Made by a program: the position numbers and the translations under genes
Part shown: positions 21,827-29,940 of the stretch, piece by piece
Layout of the letters: each line of letters opens with the position of its first letter
Numbering within the stretch: position 1 is the stretch's first letter
Source: Ruminococcus sp.
Lineage (GTDB): Bacteria; Bacillota; Clostridia; Oscillospirales; Ruminococcaceae
Assembly (NCBI GenBank): GCA_017519415.1
Contig: JAFWSI010000064.1
Coordinates: 1 to 42,412 of the forward strand
Length of the DNA: 42,412 nucleotides
Direction: 5' to 3'
Notes under the pieces: generated by a model
Database searches by the model: none
The model's input: the letters and a program-made list of their open reading frames with translations, nothing else
What the model was told of the DNA's origin: nothing

Positions 21827-21970
21827 AGGCAATACCGCACAATGCACACTAAAAACGAGATATATCCCACCTGTTTCAGTTCCGCAGGGCGCACTTTATC
21901 AAGCCAACAAGTTTTTCTTGTCAGCCAGATAAAGATTCGCCAGTGCGAATGTGATATTGAATTTGGCCTG
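21827..21970 (-). mobile_element. End of an insertion sequence: terminal repeat and transposase C-terminus
   Basis: The minus strand encodes AKFNITFALANLYLADKKNL and a TGA at 21899-21901, which looks like the last residues of a DDE-type transposase. About 60 bp further the sequence AGGCAATACCGCAC (21827-21840) equals the terminal inverted repeat of the MITE-like repeats at 24131, 38302, 38671 and 42274. The rest of the IS is gone. It abuts a truncated protease gene. The transposase call is by resemblance only. Confidence 0.45.
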
Positions 21971-22386
21971 CTGTTTTCTCCGAGAGTCGTGCTGACGAAC
22001 CATGCGAACTGCCGCTCGGAAAAATCGGGCAGCTCAGACGCATCGCAGTTATTGGCATCTATGCCCAGCTTGTAAAGCACATCGGTCTCCAGACAGGCCA
22101 TAGCGGAGTATGCCCAGCAGTTATTCGCCTGGTGCTGATTTTTAACGGGAGTTACATAATTCTTCCCGTCAACATCACGCAGATCTAACTTTCTCTGTGC
22201 AGGAGCGGGAACTGGTATTTCCGGGTCATCAACGGTATAGTTAAAAATTGTATCGACCATTGACCTTGCACAGACCGTTACAAGGTCATTGAACTTCTCC
22301 TCATAGCTTTTATTCCCTTCGGGAGCGCCGTCATCGGCGAATGAGGTAAAGGCAGCTGACTGTGCCGTATAGGCCAGCATCATCAC
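21970..22386 (-). pseudogene. Papain-like (C1) cysteine protease, truncated at both ends
   Basis: The frame contains the propeptide-like start and the active-site region of C1 proteases: LDLRDVDGKNYVTPVKNQ, then QANNCWAYSAMACLE with the catalytic cysteine (about residue 89 from 22386), and FSERQFAWF. Similarity stops at about 21970, where an IS end begins, so the His and Asn of the triad are missing. At the 5' end MMMLAYTAQSAAF looks like the second half of a signal peptide without its charged start, and no RBS is present. Another C1 protease, a lipoprotein, is intact at 24476-25822. Confidence 0.7.
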
Positions 22387-22395
22387 GTATCACGA

Positions 22396-22424
22396 TTGAC
22401 TATGCAAGGGACATATGATATAAT
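22396..22424 (+). promoter_or_regulatory. Promoter of the sigma-factor gene
   Basis: TTGACT (22396-22401), 17 bp, TATAAT (22419-22424). The leader to the ATG at 22678 is about 245 nt; I see no gene or known riboswitch in it. Confidence 0.7.
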
Positions 22425-22677
22425 AATAATCAACAGTTCAGGCCATAAACAGGATCAAACCTTAAGTCTGTATTACATATCCGGGTCAGGGACAGGCGGA
22501 TACAGCAAGATTGTTTTTGTAAGTCGTGCACAAATCGCAGCCTCGCTATTTGTGCATTACATAGAAAGAAAAATGTTTTTCAGTTTTTTTCAGACCAAAG
22601 GAGCTGTTTCAGTCATACTGAGATGCAAGGGCTGATACAGCAGACCTTATGTCGGAAAAACGAAAGGAAGTTAAACA

Positions 22678-24132
22678 ATGAACGATGAGAAATGGCGGGA
22701 ACTCACCAGACGGGCGTTAAAGGGCGACAGCTCTGCCTTCGGGGAGCTTTACGAAGCGTCGAAGAAGTCGGTGTACTTCATCTGCCTCAAGATGATCGGC
22801 AATGAGAATGACGCCAAGGACGCGATGCAGAACACCTACCTGACGGCCTATCAGAAGCTCGGCGAGCTTGACGACGGCGCTAACTTCGTAAAATGGGTCA
22901 ACGGTATCGCTGCCAACAAGTGCCGGGAGATGTTCCGCATCCGCAGCGATGACTCTCTGGACGAGAAGGTCGAGGAGGGTGTAGAGTTCCGGGACGAGGA
23001 ATTCATCCCCGAGGACTACATCACCGACAAGGCAAAGCGCAGGATCATAATGCAGATCATCGAGCGGGAGCTCACGGACGTTCAGCGCCAGACTGTGATA
23101 CTCTACTATTACAATCAGCTGACCGTCACGCAGATAAGCCAGATAATGGGCTGCACCGACAGCGCCGTAAAATACCGCCTGTGTACCGCCAGAGACAAGA
23201 TCCGGGAGGCGGTGCTTATCTACGAAAAGGAACACGACGACAGGCTCCACGCTATCATACCCACACCTGTCCTCACCAAGATATTCCGCGCAGAAGCGGA
23301 AGAACTGATCGTACCCGACATACGATCAGCTGCCGTGAATGCTGTATCGAAGTCCTCTGCAAATTCTATTACTGAAGAATTAGGAGGAAATCAAATGAAA
23401 AACGCAGTTATCGGAAAGGTAGTCGCAGGAGTTGCAGCAGGAGCATTGGCAGTAGGAGGTCTGGTATTCGTACTGACCCGAAACAGTGAGCCGGAGAAGG
23501 TAAAGGAAGTTCCCTCTGTTGAGAGCACTGCTGTGAGCGACACAGTCACAAGCGCCCCGGCCTTTGTCCCGGAGGATGTATCCTCACAGGAGGTCTCGGA
23601 GGCTTCTTCCACTGAGGGATCCCAGGCAGCGCAGTTCTCCTTTGAGGGGATGGACTCGTTCAGAGTATCTCTGCCGGAATACAAGGCTATCGTGGTCTAC
23701 TTTGACAAGGAGACCTGGACAAAGAGCGGAGAGTCTGCCGGCAAGAAATGTACTCTGCACAATAATGAGCTGGACTTCGATGTCGAGCTCCGCAACGAGA
23801 CCTGGAAGCTCGCCGATTTCAGCGGTATGGGCGCCGAGGAGGTCTACATAGGCGGCAGCTTCAAGACCCACGTTGAGTATCGCTCCGAGGAATTCGCTAC
23901 TCAGTACCATTGGGAGCTTGCCGAAAAGGAGACCCGGGAGATCAACGACTACACTGTTCCCTCAGCCGCGTCAACACAGGGAGACCGGTACAAGAAGGCA
24001 TACTACTTCATCATCGGAGAGAACCAGGTGCTGGTATATGAATTCATCTGCAATTCAGCCGATAAGGATAACGCAGTCAAGGCTGTGGAGACCCTCTTTG
24101 AGCACTTTTATTATCCGCCCCTCGGGAATTAA
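22678..24132 (+). CDS. ECF sigma factor fused to a transmembrane and extracellular domain
   Basis: A 484-residue protein. Residues 1-180 are an ECF sigma factor: region 2 (AFGELYEASKKSVYFICLK, NDAKDAMQNTYLTAYQKL) and region 4 (LTDVQRQTVILYYYNQLTVT, GCTDSAVKYRLCTARDKI). A linker leads to one transmembrane helix (about 245-265), then a Ser/Thr/Glu-rich spacer and an unrecognised beta-rich extracellular domain (about 325-484). The RBS is GAAAGGAAG. The linker holds a perfect internal SD (AGGAGG, 23382-23387) seven bases before in-frame ATG 23395, so the membrane part may also be made alone. A sensor that tethers or releases its own sigma domain is the likely logic. The stop codon lies in the first bases of a MITE copy. 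Confidence 0.85.
   Translation: MNDEKWRELTRRALKGDSSAFGELYEASKKSVYFICLKMIGNENDAKDAMQNTYLTAYQKLGELDDGANFVKWVNGIAANKCREMFRIRSDDSLDEKVEEGVEFRDEEFIPEDYITDKAKRRIIMQIIERELTDVQRQTVILYYYNQLTVTQISQIMGCTDSAVKYRLCTARDKIREAVLIYEKEHDDRLHAIIPTPVLTKIFRAEAEELIVPDIRSAAVNAVSKSSANSITEELGGNQMKNAVIGKVVAGVAAGALAVGGLVFVLTRNSEPEKVKEVPSVESTAVSDTVTSAPAFVPEDVSSQEVSEASSTEGSQAAQFSFEGMDSFRVSLPEYKAIVVYFDKETWTKSGESAGKKCTLHNNELDFDVELRNETWKLADFSGMGAEEVYIGGSFKTHVEYRSEEFATQYHWELAEKETREINDYTVPSAASTQGDRYKKAYYFIIGENQVLVYEFICNSADKDNAVKAVETLFEHFYYPPLGN
23382..23397 (+). promoter_or_regulatory. Internal ribosome binding site at the sigma/membrane-domain border
   Basis: AGGAGG (23382-23387), seven bases, ATG (23395) in frame, beginning MKNAVIGKVVAGVAAG, a credible start for a signal-anchor protein of 245 residues. 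It is a stronger SD than that of the full-length start. Confidence 0.6.
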
Positions 24133-24307
24133 GGCAACACCGCACGACCCGCGGCTGACGCCTCTGCACGCCATCTGCTTGCCAGCTTTCCGTCATATTA
24201 CCCAAATTCTCCTTGCCGGGCGCCAGCCCGCCTGCGTCGAATTTATGCACTCTGACGGAAAAATTGACTGCGTATCTGACGCACAGGGGTTGTGCGGTAT
24301 TGCCTAA
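24131..24307 (+). repeat. MITE-like repeat, complete copy a
   Basis: About 175 bp with terminal inverted repeats AAGGCAACACCGCACGACC and GGTTGTGCGGTATTGCCT. Internally it carries CATATTACCCAAATTCTCCT and GACGCAGG...GCACTCTGACGG segments shared with the copies at 38302, 38671 and 42274. It is inserted at the stop codon of the sigma gene. It has no transposase. Confidence 0.8.
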
Positions 24308-24475
24308 ATGCAGCGTTGAGCAATACGGGCTGCTCACCACGACAAAGAGAGCAGAAAAAGTCGGGACAAAAGCATCCCTGTATGATATAATGATACTGCA
24401 CCGGATTCCTTTAAGCAGGGCATCAAAGCGGTGAAACAATACTAGAACGATCATTCAAAAGGAGAATCTCAGGGT

Positions 24476-25822
24476 ATGAAGAATATGAAAAAAGCCATCA
24501 CAGTATTTCTTCTTGCAGGTATGCTGCTCCAGAGCGGCTGTGCAGGCACGGAGAGCAGCTCAGAGACGGAAACTACGGCCGCCGCTGCGGTTAGCAACTC
24601 GGCAGCTCCGGTCAATTACGACTACGTCCACGGCGACGACGGATACTATAACCTCGCCGATGAACTCACATATCTGAAAATGCCTTTGCAGACTTCCGGT
24701 ACCTGCTGGCTGCACGCCGCAAGGGCGAGCATAGAGACCGCCTATGAAAAAAGCACAGGCAAGGAGATCAAGCTTACCATTGATGAGCTTCTGGAGGATA
24801 TCTACGGCAGCGAAAAGCAGGACGGCATTTTTATCAAAGAGGGTATAGCCAGAGACGCTATCGGCGGCTATCAGGGATTTGTCACCGAAAGGCTGTCAAG
24901 AGACTGTAAATACGGCGTCACCCTGGACAGCTCAATGCTGATCGACCCCTCCGACCGGGAGGCTGTCAAAAACGCCGTAAAAACAAGGGGCGGCGTTGCG
25001 GTTTCCATCTGCGAAAAAAATGTTAACAACGGAACGTTCGGAAAATACGTGACTTTAAACTACGATCAGCCCGAAGAATATGACCACTATGTTACTATCA
25101 TCGGCTGGGACGACCACTTTCCTAAGGAGTATTTCAAATTACCCGCAGCGGAAGACGGTGCATGGATAACCTACAATTCAAACGTTGCCAGCGGGACCTA
25201 TTACTACATCTCCTACTGCTCGCCCATCGACCACATGGTGAGCCATACGGTCAGCGATGAATATTCAGAGGTGCTAAGCTACGATGCCGGCAACGAAATA
25301 GATGCCTACATCACAACAGGCGACTCCGCCAGGGCCGCAAATGTTTTCCATAAAAAAGGCAAGCTTGCAGCCGTCGGTACCTTCAACGATTTCGACAGTC
25401 AGGACATAAAGATCGAGATCATGTCCGCCGACTTCAAGGATCTGTTATACTCTCAGGACGCTTCCCTTGACTGGCACGGCTACCAGACGGTCAAGCTGAC
25501 TACGCCCGTTGATGTCGAGGACTTCGCTGTCGTTATCACCTACTCAAAGGGCGCACCTGTTGAGGGCGAGAGCATTGATACCGCTGCGGCCTGCTACAAG
25601 ACCTCCATAGAAAAAGGCCAGTCCTTCGTATTTGTTGACGGCAAATGGAAGGATATGTCCGACAGCGACATAAAGACGGCGGTCAGGGCCGAAAAAGGCA
25701 AGCCGGTCTTCTTCAACGAGAAGGGTGCCTGGAGGAACTTCCTGAGCGACAGTGATATGGAGGCGCTGCTCAAAGCGGATTTTGCCCCGGGCAACTGCTG
25801 CATCAAGGCGCTGTTCCTGTGA
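24476..25822 (+). CDS. Lipoprotein papain-like (C1) cysteine protease
   Basis: A 448-residue secreted protein. The signal peptide ends in a lipobox (LLQSGC, lipidated C22), followed by an Ala/Ser/Thr/Glu linker. The protease domain has the C1 residues in order: TSGTCWLHAA (C77), DHYVTIIGWDD (H204) and TYNSN (N234). After about residue 270 a second beta-rich domain follows that I do not recognise. It acts outside the membrane, perhaps on surface proteins or peptides. It is directly downstream of the membrane-linked sigma factor on the same strand but separated by a MITE and its own TATAAT at about 24385-24390. A SigA-type signal there suggests independent expression. Start: ATG 24476 after AGGAG. 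Confidence 0.85.
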   Translation: MKNMKKAITVFLLAGMLLQSGCAGTESSSETETTAAAAVSNSAAPVNYDYVHGDDGYYNLADELTYLKMPLQTSGTCWLHAARASIETAYEKSTGKEIKLTIDELLEDIYGSEKQDGIFIKEGIARDAIGGYQGFVTERLSRDCKYGVTLDSSMLIDPSDREAVKNAVKTRGGVAVSICEKNVNNGTFGKYVTLNYDQPEEYDHYVTIIGWDDHFPKEYFKLPAAEDGAWITYNSNVASGTYYYISYCSPIDHMVSHTVSDEYSEVLSYDAGNEIDAYITTGDSARAANVFHKKGKLAAVGTFNDFDSQDIKIEIMSADFKDLLYSQDASLDWHGYQTVKLTTPVDVEDFAVVITYSKGAPVEGESIDTAAACYKTSIEKGQSFVFVDGKWKDMSDSDIKTAVRAEKGKPVFFNEKGAWRNFLSDSDMEALLKADFAPGNCCIKALFL

Positions 25823-25835
25823 TCGGATAAAGAAT

Positions 25836-25877
25836 AAAGGCTATACATCGCCGGGATGGGATGGATAGCCTTTTTGT
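25836..25877 (+). terminator. Terminator after the lipoprotein protease gene
   Basis: AAAGGCTAT (25836-25844) pairs with ATAGCCTTT (25865-25873) and is followed by TTG TTTC. An A-rich 5' side gives some function on the other strand for the flippase gene too. Confidence 0.7.
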
Positions 25878-25961
25878 TTCATTTGATAAGATACTATGCC
25901 GCCGGCCGGAACGCGCTGCGGCAGCGCACAACGTATCAGCTTTTTTGCCGGACGCCGCTTT

Positions 25962-27398
25962 CTATGCCCTCTTTCTGTTTATCAGCTTACGTATCATTAA
26001 CAGCATGGGCTTGATGTTCAATAAGATCAGTACCGCACCCGGTATCAGCGTGATGAGGAAGTACTCCTCCTGCGCCGCTATCACACACCCGCACATCACG
26101 AACAGCAAAAAGGTGTTGAGTATCAGCTTGCCCTTTGAGTAGGAAAAAGGCTCAAAGCGCTGAATGTCCTGCATTCGTATGATAAAGCAGATGATGTAGC
26201 TGCAGCAGGTCGCCAGAGACGCCCCCTGTATCCCGATAAGAGGGATGAACACGGCGTTCATCGTAAGGTTCGAGCAAAGCGCCGCTGCTACTGTATAGAA
26301 TGCGTTACGGCTGTGTTTCGTCGCGGTATATATGCCGTATTCAAAATGATTGAGACACACAAATACCGCCGCCGTAATAAGAAGCGGAGTGTAGAGGTAT
26401 GCCCTGCCGTATTCCGGGAAGGTATTTATGTTTATCAGCAGCATGGATACCGGCTTCACCAGCAGTATCAGCCCTGCTGCTCCCAGGAACAGCACAGATT
26501 GGTAGGCATCGAATACGTTGGAATAGAATACGTGCTTGTCCTTTGACCTGTTCTCCGTGATAGCCGACATATTCCACGCCATGGAAAAAATGGTAGCCAC
26601 CATTGAAAGCAGGTTCGGCACCTTTGTTGCCGCTGAGTATATACCCGCTGCGGCTTCACCCAGCTGCACCCGGCTGCTGTGCATATTGGATATGAATATC
26701 TGGTCGGAAAAGCCTGTCAGCGTCCACATTACCGTGGTGGGTATCAGCGGCACCGCAAAGCGGAGCATCTTCTCTCCGAGGCGGCGGTCTATACACCGCA
26801 GATCAAAATATTTCCTGATGCTCGCCGCAAGGAACAGGAACATCGCCGAAAAGCTGTCCGAGAGTATGGTGGCAAGCATAAAGCCCTTTACGCCCAGATC
26901 CATATAGCTGATGAAGATCAGGCTGAATATGAACAGCGTCACCGTGGTGGCTATGCCGTCGAAGGAGAAAATCTTTACAAGATTCCGGGACCTTGCGAAC
27001 TGCGAACACAGCGCCCTCATCGACGAGGCAAACACATATATGCAGAGCAGCCCCGAATAGCCGCTGATCTGCCTGAGTACCGGGATGAAATGCAAAAACG
27101 GGACTATCGCCGCCATCAGAGCCATTCCGAAGGCTATGATGCAAGTGGCGGTGGTAAAGACCTTTTTCTTGTTATATGCGTCGTCGAGGCCGAAGCGGAT
27201 CACAGCCTCGGTCATCGAGAAGGTGAACACCGGGATCAGGAACAGGGCTAGGGTCTCAATAAGCGACTTGGTATAGAATGAGGCAGGGTCGATCCGCTTG
27301 GTATAGAGGTTGTTGAGGATAAGAGCGAATATCTTGGAGGAAAAGCTGCCCACCGCGAAAATGAATATATTGAGTATCAGGCGCTTGTATTTATTCAT
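25962..27398 (-). CDS. Oligosaccharide flippase family (MOP/Wzx-like) membrane protein
   Basis: A 478-residue protein with about 14 hydrophobic segments along its length, starting MNKYKRLILNIFIFAVGSFS and including LYTKRIDPASFYTKSLIE, the entry typical of Wzx/PST-type flippases that move lipid-linked sugar units across the membrane. RBS GAGGGGGA precedes the ATG. Its neighbours carry no polysaccharide genes, so the substrate is open. The promoter at 27470-27510 (GTGACA, 17 bp, TATACT) is on the minus strand. Confidence 0.85.
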   Translation of the reverse strand: MNKYKRLILNIFIFAVGSFSSKIFALILNNLYTKRIDPASFYTKSLIETLALFLIPVFTFSMTEAVIRFGLDDAYNKKKVFTTATCIIAFGMALMAAIVPFLHFIPVLRQISGYSGLLCIYVFASSMRALCSQFARSRNLVKIFSFDGIATTVTLFIFSLIFISYMDLGVKGFMLATILSDSFSAMFLFLAASIRKYFDLRCIDRRLGEKMLRFAVPLIPTTVMWTLTGFSDQIFISNMHSSRVQLGEAAAGIYSAATKVPNLLSMVATIFSMAWNMSAITENRSKDKHVFYSNVFDAYQSVLFLGAAGLILLVKPVSMLLININTFPEYGRAYLYTPLLITAAVFVCLNHFEYGIYTATKHSRNAFYTVAAALCSNLTMNAVFIPLIGIQGASLATCCSYIICFIIRMQDIQRFEPFSYSKGKLILNTFLLFVMCGCVIAAQEEYFLITLIPGAVLILLNIKPMLLMIRKLINRKRA

Positions 27399-27580
27399 CT
27401 TATCCCCCTCACATCATCTTACTCGGCCGGAAAACCGCGGGAGTTGTATATCCAGTAAAAATCCGACGATCTGTGTTTTGACAACAATAAACAGTATATC
27501 ACACTTTTCTGCATTTGTCACTATTTTCTGCGTTTTTTATATGCAGATTTACATAAAGCGCCAAAATACGGCGAAAGCCC

Positions 27581-27609
27581 TTGACGCAGGTATGCGTTTG
27601 TGATACAAT
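27581..27609 (+). promoter_or_regulatory. Promoter of the TIM-barrel/YqeG/VanW operon
   Basis: TTGACG (27581-27586), 17 bp, TACAAT (27604-27609), about 60 bp upstream of the ATG at 27673. Confidence 0.7.
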
Positions 27610-27672
27610 TCTATTTGTCGAATTATTGATTTTTGTAGATGTATGGGAATTAGTAAACTGAGGGTGATAAAT

Positions 27673-28356
27673 ATGAAGAATACCCCTGAGCTTATAGTTA
27701 TGCTCACTTATAACGACAAGACCGCCGCGAACGCGCCCGAGATATTCGAGAGCTGCCGCAGCTGCAAGGCTGACTACTTCGGCTTCAAGGAAGAGGACCT
27801 TCCACTGCCCGAGATGAAGAAGCTGTTTGCCGAGATAAAGAAATGCGGCAAAAAGACTGCTCTTGAGGTAGTTGCCTACGACGAGGAGCACTGCCTTGCA
27901 GGAGCGCAGATGGCAGTTGACTGCGGCTGCGATTTCCTTATGGGAACGATGTTCTACGACTCGGTCCTTGAGCTGTGCAAAAAGCACGGGATGAGATATA
28001 TGCCCTATGTGGGGAAGGTCTATGACAGACCTTCGGTGCTGGGCGGAACGATAGACGGTATGATCGCCGAGGCAAACAGCCTTATCGAAAAGGGTGCCGA
28101 CGGCTTCGACCTTCTTGCTTACAGATACACCGGCGATGCTCACGAGCTTATCCGCAGGTTCGTTTCCGAGGTAAAGGCTCCTGTATGCCTTGCCGGAAGC
28201 GTGGACAGCTACGAAAAGCTGGACGAGATACTTGAAGTATCTCCCTGGTCGTTCACCATTGGCAGCGCGTTTTTTGACAATCAGTTTGACGGCACCTTTG
28301 CCGAGCAGATCGACAAGGTCTGCGATCATCTTACCAAGACGGCTGTGGCAGTATAA
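27673..28356 (+). CDS. TIM-barrel-like protein of unknown function
   Basis: A 227-residue protein with regular beta-alpha repeats of a (beta/alpha)8 barrel: VMLTYND, DYFGFKEEDL, KTALEVVAYD, CDFLMGTMF, MRYMPYVGKVYDRPSV, GFDLLAYRY, PVCLAGSVDSYEKLDEI, WSFTIGSAFF. The last segments resemble a phosphate-binding end of such barrels. I do not recognise the enzyme. The start at 27673 has GAGGGTG upstream; a start at 27643 would have none. It lies 9 bases before a YqeG-type phosphatase gene and then a VanW gene, all on one transcript. Confidence 0.75.
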   Translation: MKNTPELIVMLTYNDKTAANAPEIFESCRSCKADYFGFKEEDLPLPEMKKLFAEIKKCGKKTALEVVAYDEEHCLAGAQMAVDCGCDFLMGTMFYDSVLELCKKHGMRYMPYVGKVYDRPSVLGGTIDGMIAEANSLIEKGADGFDLLAYRYTGDAHELIRRFVSEVKAPVCLAGSVDSYEKLDEILEVSPWSFTIGSAFFDNQFDGTFAEQIDKVCDHLTKTAVAV

Positions 28357-28365
28357 GGAGCAGAT

Positions 28366-28896
28366 ATGCTTAAGATGTTTTATCCCTGGGAATACGCACA
28401 AAGCGTGTTTGCCATAGATTACGAAAAGCTATACGAATACGGCTTCCGCGGGCTTATCTTCGATGTGGACAACACCCTTGTCCACCACAACGACGACTCG
28501 ACGCCGGAGGTTGACGAGCTTTTCCGGAGGCTTCACAGGATAGGGTTCAGGACCGTACTGCTCTCAGACAATGAGAAAAGCCGGATGGAGCGATTCATCA
28601 GAAACATAGACACGCCCTATATCTGCGATGCTGACAAGCCTTCGCCGGAGGGCTACAAAAAAGCCCTTGCGATGCTTAAAATGAAGAAAGCCAAGACCGT
28701 TTGCATAGGCGACCAGATGTTTGTTGATATTATCGGTGCGAACAGGCTGGCTATCCCGAATATCCTTGTCCACTACATCACAGTGCCCGGCGAGACCAGG
28801 ATAGGCAAGAAGCGCTACATCGAAAAGCTGATACTTAAAATATACAGTCACAGGAAGAAATACACTCACCGCCTGGGTGAGGGCGTTGCAAAGTAA
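28366..28896 (+). CDS. YqeG-family HAD IIIA phosphatase
   Basis: A 176-residue HAD-superfamily protein with motif I DVDNTLVHHND (about 34-44), motif II LLSDNE (about 66-71), Lys in DADKPSPEG (about 88-96) and motif III GDQMFVDIIGANRL (about 115-128). This matches the YqeG family, which includes phosphatidylglycerophosphatases of the Gep4 type as distant relatives. The bacterial substrate is not certain. It overlaps no gene, sits 9 bases after the TIM-barrel gene, and the VanW gene follows after 69 bases. Confidence 0.88.
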   Translation: MLKMFYPWEYAQSVFAIDYEKLYEYGFRGLIFDVDNTLVHHNDDSTPEVDELFRRLHRIGFRTVLLSDNEKSRMERFIRNIDTPYICDADKPSPEGYKKALAMLKMKKAKTVCIGDQMFVDIIGANRLAIPNILVHYITVPGETRIGKKRYIEKLILKIYSHRKKYTHRLGEGVAK

Positions 28897-28965
28897 ATAC
28901 CGCTTTGGGTATCCTGCGCTCCCGCTGACGGCGAGGGCAAGAAAACACAAAAAGGAGAACATTCC

Positions 28966-29802
28966 ATGATCTTTCTGAAAGGCAAGAATTTCTGCGACCT
29001 CGGCCCCATACCCTATGCTATCTCTGAGAAGAAGGAGATATTAAAGCACAAGGCCAGGGACATAAAGAACGGAGTTAAGTTTGCTAAAGACAGGAAAAAC
29101 AAGAAGCTCCCATGCCTTGTATCCTCCCACGTGGGCACGATAGTCAAGACGGGGCCGGGTATCGACCCTGTGCTCCAGGAGAACAAGGCGGTGAACATAA
29201 GGCTTGCAGGCGGAAGGATGAACGGGCTTATCATACATCCCGGCGAGGAATTCTCCTTCTGGAAGACAGTAGGCAGCATCACCAAGAAGAAGGGCTACAA
29301 GGACGGAAGGATCATATTCCAAAACAAGCTGATCCCGGGGCCGGGCGGCGGGCTCTGCAATCTGAGCAACACCGTCCACCTCTTAGTGCTGGACAGCCCG
29401 CTGGAGGTAACCGAATTCCACACTCACTCAGACGCACTTGCGCCTGACGGTGAGAAGAGAGTCCCCATGAGCGCCGGGACATCCGTATATTACAACTACA
29501 TAGATTTCAGGTTCAAGAACAACACGGATCAGGACGTTCAGCTCTGCATCTGGACTAAAGACGGCAAGCTCTACGGAGAGCTCCGCAGCGAGAGGCCCTT
29601 CCCCTACACCTTCGGCATCTCGGAGGAGGGGCATCATTTCCGCAAAGAGGGAGATAAATACTTCCGGGTATCCAGGATCTACAAGGACACATACGACAAA
29701 GAGACCGGAGAGCTGATAGACAAACAGCTGATCTGGGACAATCACTCGGAGGTAATGTTTGATTACAGCCTTATCCCGGCGGATCAGATTAGAGAAGACT
29801 GA
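28966..29802 (+). CDS. VanW family protein
   Basis: A 278-residue protein with the VanW core: GLIIHPGEEFSFWKTVGSIT, PGPGGGLCNLSNTVHLLVLD and FHTHSD with conserved Gly, Cys, Asn and His residues. It lacks the signal peptide and peptidoglycan-binding domains of longer VanW proteins. VanW is an accessory gene of some vancomycin-resistance clusters but its reaction is unknown, and stand-alone copies such as this one are not evidence for resistance. RBS AAGGAG. It closes the operon; a terminator follows. Confidence 0.88.
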   Translation: MIFLKGKNFCDLGPIPYAISEKKEILKHKARDIKNGVKFAKDRKNKKLPCLVSSHVGTIVKTGPGIDPVLQENKAVNIRLAGGRMNGLIIHPGEEFSFWKTVGSITKKKGYKDGRIIFQNKLIPGPGGGLCNLSNTVHLLVLDSPLEVTEFHTHSDALAPDGEKRVPMSAGTSVYYNYIDFRFKNNTDQDVQLCIWTKDGKLYGELRSERPFPYTFGISEEGHHFRKEGDKYFRVSRIYKDTYDKETGELIDKQLIWDNHSEVMFDYSLIPADQIRED

Positions 29803-29852
29803 ATAAGACAGCCTCCCGATCTGCGGGGGACGAACTAAGAGATATTGATATT

Positions 29853-29890
29853 GACGCTTTCGCCAGATTACTGACGAAAGCGTCTTTGCG
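29853..29890 (+). terminator. Terminator after the VanW gene
   Basis: GACGCTTTCG (29853-29862) pairs with CGAAAGCGTC (29875-29884), followed by TTTGCGTTTT. Confidence 0.75.
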
Positions 29891-29940
29891 TTTTATTTGA
29901 TATGGAGCTGTTTTCTCGTTTCATTAAATGGGCGGCTGAT

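Noticed and set aside
22396-22635. A 79-codon frame in the leader of the sigma gene
   Set aside because: Its start overlaps the promoter itself and the composition is not protein-like. I treat the region as an untranslated leader.
28966-29802. A vancomycin-resistance locus
   Set aside because: Only a VanW-like gene is present. No ligase, dehydrogenase, dipeptidase or VanRS genes lie nearby.
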